Shown here: positions 29,281 to 37,436 of the stretch, piece after piece
Layout: the number at the start of each line of letters is the position of its first letter
Position numbering within the stretch: the stretch's first letter is position 1
Source of the DNA: Clostridium_AD sp050717635
GTDB taxonomy: Bacteria > Bacillota > Clostridia > Clostridiales > Clostridiaceae
DNA: 64,000 nt
Assembly: GCF_050717635.1 (NCBI RefSeq)
Contig: NZ_JBOITO010000039.1
Span: 124,001 to 188,000 of the forward strand
Reading direction: 5' to 3'
Made by a program: the position numbers and the translations under genes
Notes under the pieces: model-generated
What the model was told of the DNA's origin: nothing
Databases searched by the model: none
The model's input: the letters and a program-made list of their open reading frames with translations, nothing else

Positions 29281-32200
29281 TTAACCCCTCTCATTTTGAA
29301 AAATTACGAATAATTCAGATAATATTATATCTCTATAAGCAAGTTCTGGAAATGCATACATAATACTTTTCCAGAAAGGTAACAGTTGATGCAGATCTTC
29401 TGAATTAATATTACCATGTAATGCTAAGGCTTCTAAATAACTTGCACATCCTATATTGAAAAATAATTTATGATTATCATTAGCACCACCATTGAGACGA
29501 TATTTCAACACTTTATTTATTTTATAAAACTCAGTCAAATATTTATCAACTAAGATTTCAAGTTTTGGTCGCTCTTTTTTCACTGCTTCTATATGAACTT
29601 TTCTATCATTGCTAGGAACAGACATTAACTCATAAATTATTGAAAGGTAACTTCTTCCCATAAATTCATATCCATCAGATTTCGACGTTTCTAATTCTTG
29701 CAACCTCCAGTTTCCTCTGCCTTTATCAGGTATAAATAGTTTCAAAAAATCCTCTACATCGCCCCATACATTTTTAGAATACTCAAGAGTACTATATTTA
29801 CATATACATTTTCCACGTATAATTCGTTCCGCACAATCGTTCCATTCACTTGATGGGCATTCATTACTAGGTTTAATTAAAATTATCTTTTCTAATACCT
29901 TTCTATCAAGATAATACTCTATTCTTTCTAAATCAATTTCTCTGTCGGAAACTTTACTTCTAAGGTTAATAAGTATAGCTAAAGGCCTATTAATATCCCA
30001 CATTTTTTGTTTGCATTGCCTAGAGAATTCTAACGTTTCATTATACTTAAAGTGATATAATTGCAATTCATTAACAATATACATAAATTCTTGTTCGGAT
30101 AAATCACTTTCTAAAATAGTTTTCAATATCTTACCTCTATCAATATCAGAAATAATGTTATAGTTTATTATAGTGCAAATTCCCTTTATTTTTTTCTTGT
30201 TTTCATCTAATAAATTGGATTTCTCGCTAGCATTTATTAATAACATAATTAATAATTTTTCACATTTGTCGTCTTCAAATATCAATTTTTCTAGTTCTAT
30301 TTTTTTAGTTAACTTTTGATAAATTATATCTAACCATTGAATTTTATCCATAGATACAGCCAATACAGATAACCAATCCACTAATAAATTCGATTTATTA
30401 TTTATAAGACTTTCAACCATCTCTTTTCTTTTAACGTGTACTATATGCTCAGAATTATAAACTGGAGGTTTATATGCATCATCATCAAAAATAAAAAAAT
30501 CTATGTTTTCTTCTGCATCTACATAATATGTCCCCGGTTCTAAAGGATTATTTAGAATTATTCCTTCTATAGTCTCACCCATTTTTCTAGCACAATCTAA
30601 ATCTTGCTCCACTGATGACAACATTGGATCATTAAACGACACGAGCTTTAATTTTTTATTTACAATCGTTTTATTTTTTTGCCAGTAAATTATACATTTT
30701 TCATTTTTAATAGTGTATTTAGGATTTTTCAACAGTACTCTTTCTCTAACTATAGCCAAACAAATCCTATGTTCATTGTAACCTCTAACTTCATGTAACA
30801 TTATACTAATCGGAAGTTGTAAAGAATACGCGTGTGCTTCAATAGTAGTTTGTAATTTATTTATTGAAATTGCCCAATCCCCAATATCATTTAGTCTTAC
30901 TTCTTCTATTTGAAGTACTTCCTTTTTAGGAGTTTCTAACAATATTTCTACTAAATCATCACTATTTATAGAATCATCAAAATGCAATGATAACCACCAG
31001 TTACTAGTTTTAAGATCATCATCATAGAACAATCTTGTTTTGATACATTCTTCAACACTATCTTTATTTTCACTCCAAAAGCTCCATTGTAATTTTCTTA
31101 CATTCTTTTTAAATGGAATAAAAATCTCACTATCATTACTAATCACTTTTATTGTTCCATTAATATAAGCACCTGCTTCAGTTGTAGATATCTCCTCCCA
31201 GACACAATTTCTTTTATGAACACTTTTTCTAGACACAACAGAACTAAAATCAATACTAATATCATCATATTTTTTTATTGAAAATCCTGTTTTCCCGACA
31301 TTGGAATATTCTGAAGGCCACTCACATCCTGAATTTTCAATATACTCAATATAAGGCGACATTCTAAATGAAAAGTATTTCTTAAGTGATTTCCCCTCAT
31401 ATAGCCTTAAATCATATGTTCCATATATACTCAAAAAATTTTTCTCTGCAAACTTCGCTAAACTAATAAACCCATTAGGATTATTGGTATCTTCTATCAA
31501 AGACTTAACATTTATTACAAATTTCTTTTGTGTTTTTTGATGTCTCAATACAAGCTGCCAATTGCAAAACAATATATCTGATTGACGTTCCGAATATAGC
31601 CCAACTTGAAGCGAAGGCCACTTAGTAAAAACAGGTATTTCTTTATAATTATACTTTTCTCCAAATAAATTACCGTTACTTAAAAGCTCCACATCAAAAT
31701 ACTGTTTGCATGTTAGTTCAACAGTACTTAATCCTGTTTCAATTGTCATGTAAGCATCTAATGTTTCAGGTGCTAAATTATATGCATCAAGTACTGACCA
31801 ACTCTTAGGCAAACATGCCAGTGACTTATTTATTCCATCTGCTACAGAAATTTTAGCGTTTCTATCTAGAACTAATAAAGATTTTTTATGAGGAATTTGT
31901 TTGTTTGAAACTAACAATCCTCGATAGTCAAAAATTAAATATGGATTTTCACTCCCAAGTCCTATTGTATTCCAAATTTGCAATGGTAAAGAATTTCCCA
32001 AATCATCCCACAGTTCTATTCTATAGCTTTCAGCACATTCAACGGGAACAGTTATATCAAGGGTATAAAATTTCCCACTTGAATCATAAACTTGAGAAAT
32101 TATAGTTTTTTCTGTTCCTTCTTTATTTTCACAAATTATTTTCCATTCAAGTTTATAAATAGACTCATTTCTTAATATTTGTCCCGGAAGTAATAAACAA

Positions 32201-32991
32201 ATTCCTTTACAAATTTCATCATAAGTTAGCTTTGGTGATATATAATATTGAGTTTTCTTTCGCAAATTGGAATTTGAGCCTTTCACCTCGGAATTCCATT
32301 CCAAATATTTTTTAACTAAACGCTCTGCGACACCTTCAATTTCTGGAGTTATATCCATCTCTGAATTTTGCATTCCTGATATTTCTTGCATCATTTCTCT
32401 AATTTGAATAATTAAGTCTACTGCTTTATCACGATGAAGTCTAAAATACCTTTCTACTGGGGAACCCACCAAATAGCTCCTATATCCTACTAATTCATCT
32501 ATTAAATCATTAGGCATAAAGTTAGGTATTTCTAGCGTACTTTCAATTATATCAAACAATACATCAAAGTTAGCTGAAGGTATTCCAGCTTGACACAATA
32601 TTGGCGTGACATATGTATGACCACCATCATCTATAATTTCATACTTATAAGTCTCAAATATTTTCAATACAATTTTGCCTATGTCAGTTTGGTTATTAGG
32701 TGGCAATGAGATGTCAAATCTACTAGCCCAACCACTCCAAAAATCCCTATTATAATCATAGAGTACATAATTAACTATATCTGTTACAAACAATACTGGA
32801 TACTTTTGCATAATTAGTTTTAACCTAGATGTCGTAGGAAAATCCCCTAACTCACTTTTAAGTTTAGTATTCAGCTTATTATATTCAACTTCACTTATAT
32901 CTAAATCTCCCCAAATTTCACACTCAGTTAATTCATTTCTAACTCTTGATTCAAGAACATCAAGAGACATATTTGAAAATATCAAAGCCAC
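29281..32991 (-). CDS. Giant DruH-like protein of unknown fold
   Basis: A protein of about 1236 aa. A GTG at 32991 follows GGGGGTGAG at good spacing; the in-frame ATG at 33006 has no site. No enzymatic motif is visible. Residues 60-200 look helical; the middle (about 230-850) appears beta-rich with repeated Trp/Tyr strands; the last 300 are helical. Druantia type III consists of a giant unknown protein (DruH) followed by DruE, which matches this order, size and 5-bp spacing. The name is by context, not by a motif I can verify. Confidence 0.6.
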   Translation of the reverse strand: MALIFSNMSLDVLESRVRNELTECEIWGDLDISEVEYNKLNTKLKSELGDFPTTSRLKLIMQKYPVLFVTDIVNYVLYDYNRDFWSGWASRFDISLPPNNQTDIGKIVLKIFETYKYEIIDDGGHTYVTPILCQAGIPSANFDVLFDIIESTLEIPNFMPNDLIDELVGYRSYLVGSPVERYFRLHRDKAVDLIIQIREMMQEISGMQNSEMDITPEIEGVAERLVKKYLEWNSEVKGSNSNLRKKTQYYISPKLTYDEICKGICLLLPGQILRNESIYKLEWKIICENKEGTEKTIISQVYDSSGKFYTLDITVPVECAESYRIELWDDLGNSLPLQIWNTIGLGSENPYLIFDYRGLLVSNKQIPHKKSLLVLDRNAKISVADGINKSLACLPKSWSVLDAYNLAPETLDAYMTIETGLSTVELTCKQYFDVELLSNGNLFGEKYNYKEIPVFTKWPSLQVGLYSERQSDILFCNWQLVLRHQKTQKKFVINVKSLIEDTNNPNGFISLAKFAEKNFLSIYGTYDLRLYEGKSLKKYFSFRMSPYIEYIENSGCEWPSEYSNVGKTGFSIKKYDDISIDFSSVVSRKSVHKRNCVWEEISTTEAGAYINGTIKVISNDSEIFIPFKKNVRKLQWSFWSENKDSVEECIKTRLFYDDDLKTSNWWLSLHFDDSINSDDLVEILLETPKKEVLQIEEVRLNDIGDWAISINKLQTTIEAHAYSLQLPISIMLHEVRGYNEHRICLAIVRERVLLKNPKYTIKNEKCIIYWQKNKTIVNKKLKLVSFNDPMLSSVEQDLDCARKMGETIEGIILNNPLEPGTYYVDAEENIDFFIFDDDAYKPPVYNSEHIVHVKRKEMVESLINNKSNLLVDWLSVLAVSMDKIQWLDIIYQKLTKKIELEKLIFEDDKCEKLLIMLLINASEKSNLLDENKKKIKGICTIINYNIISDIDRGKILKTILESDLSEQEFMYIVNELQLYHFKYNETLEFSRQCKQKMWDINRPLAILINLRSKVSDREIDLERIEYYLDRKVLEKIILIKPSNECPSSEWNDCAERIIRGKCICKYSTLEYSKNVWGDVEDFLKLFIPDKGRGNWRLQELETSKSDGYEFMGRSYLSIIYELMSVPSNDRKVHIEAVKKERPKLEILVDKYLTEFYKINKVLKYRLNGGANDNHKLFFNIGCASYLEALALHGNINSEDLHQLLPFWKSIMYAFPELAYRDIILSELFVIFQNERG

Positions 32992-33112
32992 AAAGCTCAC
33001 CCCCATTAATTGAATAATAAATATAGCCTTTGTTACTGTATTTCATCTATTATATTTCGCACTCTTTGCTATGAAAAAACATCTATAATGATAGCTATCA
33101 TCAATCATCATT

Positions 33113-33140
33113 TATATTTATATTTATATTTATATAATTA
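33113..33140. repeat. Short TTTATA tandem repeat
   Basis: About four to five copies of a TTTATA hexamer lie in the divergent intergenic region between the Druantia-like operon and the MazG-like gene. Copy number could vary and alter spacing. The remainder of 33007-33300 shows nothing else. Confidence 0.5.
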
Positions 33141-33303
33141 CAATATTCTTTATATATGTAAAGAATCCTTTAAAATTCCAGTAATTATTTTAAATTAATT
33201 CTTTAAATGTTTATTGTGACACTTTACTTCATGTTTAGCTAATTAGCTGTAATATAATTTAGTAAATATAATCTCTCCTTTAATCTCATATCCTACTCTA
33301 TGC

Positions 33304-33309
33304 TATAAT
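33304..33309 (+). promoter_or_regulatory. Likely -10 box of the MazG-like gene
   Basis: TATAAT lies 31 bp upstream of the ATG, and AAGGAGG precedes the start. The -35 is poor (TTTAAT at 19 bp). Confidence 0.4.
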
Positions 33310-33340
33310 AAACCCATACTATCACCCAAGGAGGCCTTCC

Positions 33341-33652
33341 ATGAAAATTTACAACAAACTAGTACGTGACAAAATCCCCGAAATCATAAAATCAACTGGT
33401 AAAAGCTTTGATATCCACTCTGCTAAAAAAGAAGAACTTCAACCCTTACTTGAAACCAAATTAAATGAGGAAGTATCAGAATACCTAGAAGATAAAAACT
33501 TAGAAGAACTTGCCGACGTTATGGAAGTTTTATTTGGTCTTGCTGGTGCTCTTGGATATTCAGAGCAAGATTTAATTAACAAAAGAAATGAAAAAAAAGA
33601 AGCACGAGGCGGCTTTGAAAAGTGCATAGTACTTGAAAAAGTTTATGAATAG
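33341..33652 (+). CDS. MazG-like NTP pyrophosphohydrolase (house-cleaning family)
   Basis: A 103-aa all-alpha protein with YNKLVRDKIPEII at the start, EEVSEYLED near residue 46 and EELADVMEVLFGLA near 57. These are the E-E-x-x-E and E-x-x-D metal-binding helices of the phosphoribosyl-ATP pyrophosphohydrolase/MazG superfamily. It probably hydrolyses non-canonical or modified NTPs. It is one of the few plus-strand genes, with its own promoter and terminator, and may be a host gene predating the island. The substrate is not known. Confidence 0.85.
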   Translation: MKIYNKLVRDKIPEIIKSTGKSFDIHSAKKEELQPLLETKLNEEVSEYLEDKNLEELADVMEVLFGLAGALGYSEQDLINKRNEKKEARGGFEKCIVLEKVYE

Positions 33653-33654
33653 AC

Positions 33655-33689
33655 AAAACCTCCATAGATTCTTTTCTATGGAGGTTTTT
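33655..33689. terminator. Bidirectional terminator
   Basis: A perfect 14-bp stem (AAAACCTCCATAGA and its complement) with a 6-nt loop and flanking T and A runs. It serves the MazG-like gene on plus and the PLD-helicase gene on minus. Confidence 0.85.
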
Positions 33690-33699
33690 ATCCTTATAT

Positions 33700-36198
33700 T
33701 TATTTCTCTAACTTCTCAAGTCTTTCTTTATAGAATCTTCTAGTCCTATAATCGATAATATCCTTAATGTTATCTATAAATACAGGATTTTTACTCACTT
33801 CACCTAAGTCATCATTTAAATAAAAATATGACTTATCTCTATAAAAGTAATCTTTTGCAGAATTTAAAAATGCTTTTATTGGATTTTCAGCAACTCTTAA
33901 ATAATCTTTTTTATCAAAGCTCTTATAGTTTTTAGTTGAATCGTGTCTCACAAGATCCACCGCATTAGACGGTTTAGCATAAAACTCCCTAAAGCTTTTA
34001 AAAATACTTTCTTCATCTAGTTTCATCTTTATATTACCACCATTATAAAACGCTAGTAGCAATGGCATTTTATAAGTCTTAGTCATTGAAGTTTTTTCAA
34101 TATTATTTATCAATCCATAAGCCTTAGTGTTTAAAAATTGTTTCTCTTCTTCTAAAAGTTCACCTATTTTATTTAGGAATCCTAAATAATCATTGAAGAT
34201 ATTTAATTCTCCTCTTAATCTTATTACATTGTAAAGATCATCATCCATGTAAGTATAAAATTCAAGCCTACTCGGCCTAGTTTTCAAGTCTTCTTTTATT
34301 CTATTAAAGTCATCTACTAATAAATCAAATATTTTCTTTTGCTGCTCTACCATTTTCTTAAAAATATCAATTACTTGAAAATCAAAATCCACTATACAAT
34401 CCTCAGGATAATCTTCTTCTCTAGGTAATTTACCTTCTTTAGCTTTCAGTGTAATATTCTTTAAATCCCCACTTAAAAAGAATGGAATTAAGTGAGCTTT
34501 TTTATAATTACCTATAAAGTCTAGTATGTTTACATATTTTTTGTCCTTATACTTTCTTAATCCTCTACCCAGTTGTTGAAGAAAAACAGTTGGAGATTCT
34601 GTTGGTCTTAATAGTAATATCATATCAATTTCAGGAATATCTAATCCCTCATTAAACATATCCACAGAAAATATTATATTTAATTGTCCTTTCTTTAATT
34701 TATCCACTGCTTCGCATCTGTCCATAGAAAATTCAAATTGTTCACCACTCATTACAGCACAGGCTTTAACTCCATTTTCATTAAAATATTTACTCATATA
34801 TTCTGCATGTCTTCTGCTGGTACAGAAACCTAAGGCTCTTCTACTATTATATTTTTTATAATGTTTTAGGATTAAGTCTGAACGTTTATTAAGCATCAAG
34901 GCATTTTCTAATTCAGTCTCATCATATTTACCATTTCTAAAAGATATTTTTGTATAATCTGTTTCATCAAAAACACCATAGTATCTAAATGGAACAAGCC
35001 ACCCCTTATCTATTGCTCCTTTTAACCTAACCTCATAAACAATATTGTAATCACAAAGTGCAAATACATCTTTATTATCCATTCTTTCAGGTGTTGCAGT
35101 AAGACCTAAAAGAAATTTCGGAGTAAAATATTCTAATACATTGGCGAAATTTCCTGCAGCTGCATGATGGAATTCATCTATTATAATATAATCAAATTCA
35201 TCTCTTTTAAAATATTTCTCGCAAAGATACTGCTTTTGTCCAATGGTTTGAACTGTAGCAAATACTATATCTCTATTTCTCTCTTTACTTTTACCACTGA
35301 ATAATCCAGTTGTAATATTAGGTCTAATATTTTTAAAAGATATTTCTGCTTGATTTAATATTTCTTCTCTGTGAGCCACGAATAAGATCTTATGAAATCC
35401 CATAGAATCAAAAGCAGCTAAATATGTTTTTCCTATACCTGTTGCTGCAACAACTAATCCTTTATCTAAACCATCTTCTCTACATCTTTTCAGCTCATAT
35501 AGCGCTTCAATTTGTGCCCCTCTAGGTTCATACAGAGGGATTACTGTGCCAAATTTATCTTTGTTATCTTCAATTCTTTCCAACTCATGAATAAATTTAG
35601 GTCTTTTCCATACTGATGAATATCGTTTCATCTCAGCATCGTCAATAATTATAGAATGATTTAAAAATAAGTCTTCGAAAATATTTTTAAAATGTGTAAA
35701 ATCCTCTAAGTTTTTATTCTTATTTAATCTGTAATTCCACTCAATGCCACTGGTTAATGCAGAATTAGACATATTAGAAGATCCTATAAAAACATCTCCA
35801 TCCTCTTCATATTCAAATATATATGACTTAGGATGAAAGGACTTATTAGCAATATTATAAAACCTTAAATCTACTCTTTCTCCCAGAGCATCCTTTACTA
35901 AATATAAAGCTTGAGGCTGAGTGATATTAAGATAGTTTCCGGTTAATATTCTAATTCTGACCCCTTTATCTGCCACCTCTTTTAAATCGTTAATAAGCAA
36001 TTTCACTCCTGATTCCATTAAAAAGCCTACTATAATATCTATAGTCTTTGCCCTTTTTAATGAGGCTGTTAATTTGGGAAGTAAATAATCATTGTCTCCC
36101 GTAGAACAATTCGAATCAAAATCTAGAGCTGCCTCTTTAAATTCAATAGAATCACTTACGATTATCCCTTTATTAATTGTCTTAGCTTCTATCATCAT
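33700..36198 (-). CDS. PLD-domain SF2 DEAD/DEAH helicase
   Basis: An 832-aa protein. Residues 20-190 are a phospholipase-D-type nuclease domain with HPKSYIFEYEEDGDVFIGSSNMSN near 122 (one HKD half). The helicase follows: ATGIGKTYLAAFDS near 252, IIIDEFHHAAAG near 340, GLTATPERMD near 365, and FLQQLGRGLRKYKDKKYVNILDF near 540. The C-terminal 250 residues are helical. Related proteins act as nuclease-helicases in defence contexts or as stand-alone restriction-like enzymes. The start is one of two successive ATGs; a 30-codon open remnant of another gene overlaps it upstream. Confidence 0.8.
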   Translation of the reverse strand: MMIEAKTINKGIIVSDSIEFKEAALDFDSNCSTGDNDYLLPKLTASLKRAKTIDIIVGFLMESGVKLLINDLKEVADKGVRIRILTGNYLNITQPQALYLVKDALGERVDLRFYNIANKSFHPKSYIFEYEEDGDVFIGSSNMSNSALTSGIEWNYRLNKNKNLEDFTHFKNIFEDLFLNHSIIIDDAEMKRYSSVWKRPKFIHELERIEDNKDKFGTVIPLYEPRGAQIEALYELKRCREDGLDKGLVVAATGIGKTYLAAFDSMGFHKILFVAHREEILNQAEISFKNIRPNITTGLFSGKSKERNRDIVFATVQTIGQKQYLCEKYFKRDEFDYIIIDEFHHAAAGNFANVLEYFTPKFLLGLTATPERMDNKDVFALCDYNIVYEVRLKGAIDKGWLVPFRYYGVFDETDYTKISFRNGKYDETELENALMLNKRSDLILKHYKKYNSRRALGFCTSRRHAEYMSKYFNENGVKACAVMSGEQFEFSMDRCEAVDKLKKGQLNIIFSVDMFNEGLDIPEIDMILLLRPTESPTVFLQQLGRGLRKYKDKKYVNILDFIGNYKKAHLIPFFLSGDLKNITLKAKEGKLPREEDYPEDCIVDFDFQVIDIFKKMVEQQKKIFDLLVDDFNRIKEDLKTRPSRLEFYTYMDDDLYNVIRLRGELNIFNDYLGFLNKIGELLEEEKQFLNTKAYGLINNIEKTSMTKTYKMPLLLAFYNGGNIKMKLDEESIFKSFREFYAKPSNAVDLVRHDSTKNYKSFDKKDYLRVAENPIKAFLNSAKDYFYRDKSYFYLNDDLGEVSKNPVFIDNIKDIIDYRTRRFYKERLEKLEK

Positions 36199-36271
36199 AC
36201 TCCACCAAACTCTCTTTTAATTTTTTAGCTCTATCTCTAGTATTATCCAAATCGTCTATGTTTGCAACGTA
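36182..36271 (-). pseudogene. C-terminal tail of a lost gene
   Basis: A short open frame (RYVANIDDLDNTRDRAKKLK) ends with TAA inside the start of the PLD-helicase gene, in a different frame. There is a stop just upstream and no ribosome binding site. It looks like the leftover end of a former upstream operon partner. Confidence 0.3.
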
Positions 36272-36314
36272 TCTCTAATGTATAATTAATCAATGACCTT
36301 TATTTTGATATCCT

Positions 36315-37181
36315 TTATTTTAGAGTCATTTGATTTTTTTTAATTATCTCTTTAGCCCATTCTTGTATTTTCGGATTATCCTTTATTACAAATTCTTGTC
36401 CTCTCCCCACAGATTGAAAATACTCTATTCCATTTTCATTTTTCCAGCTTTTATTACTATGATAAGAAATTTCTACATTTTTAAATATATCAGGTAATTT
36501 CCACTTAGATCGTGTTCCACCTTCTTTAGTTAAAACAAGTGAATCATCATAATCAAATACTCCCGCTCCCGGTACGCTAGAGTTCCATGACAAATTCTCT
36601 CTTTCTATATATATTGTATTATTTGAATTTCTGTTATGCTTACCTACTATATGTGGATGATAATCCATCCACTGTTTTATGCTATTACTTTTATTTACTG
36701 TGATCTTTTCTCCTATCTGCATATAACCATATAATATATGTCTTCCATTTTTATCTTTTGGATCCAATACCATTTTACCATTTTTTGTAATTGTATTTCT
36801 AAACCATCCAAAGAACAAAAACAAATCATCTTCTTTAACTCCATTGTTATCCAAATGCGTTTGTGCTGCACTTGCTTGCCCAAATATAGGCTTCCAATTT
36901 TCGTGTCGACTTATTACCCCTTTTCTTAAATCAGGATCTAAATGGCATGTACATTTTTTATTTAATTCCATCCATACTTTTTCTCCACATTTGATTTTTC
37001 CATTAATTGATTTCATTATATCCATATAACTTATTCCGTTTTGTGTCTTCAACTTACCATAACAAATATCATGTTCATCTCCGGGAATAGGAAGTGATAG
37101 CAATGTACCGCCTGGTAATATCGGACTTGCATATCCCCCAATTCCTGAATCAAACCCTTTTCTACTTAAAATAACTTTCAT
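36315..37181 (-). CDS. Nucleotide modification associated domain 3 (Nmad3) protein
   Basis: A 288-aa protein opening with MKVILSRKGFDSGIGGYASPIL followed by SLPIPGDEH, the hallmark of the Nmad3 family. The Nmad families were defined by their occurrence beside DNA-modification genes, mostly of phages, and their reaction is unknown. No methylase or hypermodification enzyme is adjacent here. It follows a small gene and the helicase-nuclease-S24 gene on the same strand, so it may belong to that operon. The full family length seems present. Confidence 0.75.
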   Translation of the reverse strand: MKVILSRKGFDSGIGGYASPILPGGTLLSLPIPGDEHDICYGKLKTQNGISYMDIMKSINGKIKCGEKVWMELNKKCTCHLDPDLRKGVISRHENWKPIFGQASAAQTHLDNNGVKEDDLFLFFGWFRNTITKNGKMVLDPKDKNGRHILYGYMQIGEKITVNKSNSIKQWMDYHPHIVGKHNRNSNNTIYIERENLSWNSSVPGAGVFDYDDSLVLTKEGGTRSKWKLPDIFKNVEISYHSNKSWKNENGIEYFQSVGRGQEFVIKDNPKIQEWAKEIIKKNQMTLK

Positions 37182-37217
37182 GATTTCACTCCCAAGTTAA
37201 TAATATTCATATACTCC

Positions 37218-37436
37218 TTAATATAATAAATCATAACTACTCACTGGCATTGGCATAAAATGAACATTATTTTTTTTTATAATATCCTCAATATTAACTA
37301 TCCCTTTGTTCCCTAGATAGATCCAAAATTTATATGGCGCATCATAGACAGAAAGACTTTGACGCACTATCTCATTATAATAGTCCGTAATGATAAAGCT
37401 CGAAATTGCCATTCCTATACCATAATTATTTCCCAT
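37218..37436 (-). CDS. Small protein of unknown function between the S24 fusion and Nmad3
   Basis: A 72-aa product whose ATG lies 11 bp inside the end of the helicase-nuclease-S24 gene, so it is translationally coupled to it. Sequence features: an ISSFIITDYYNEIV hydrophobic stretch and a terminal MPMPVSSYDLLY. There is no recognised domain. It may be a small accessory or inhibitor of the fusion protein, judged from the overlap alone. Confidence 0.5.
   Translation of the reverse strand: MGNNYGIGMAISSFIITDYYNEIVRQSLSVYDAPYKFWIYLGNKGIVNIEDIIKKNNVHFMPMPVSSYDLLY

Noticed and set aside
33439..33627. Frame opposite the MazG-like gene
   Set aside because: It is a serine-rich shadow of a conserved plus-strand gene.
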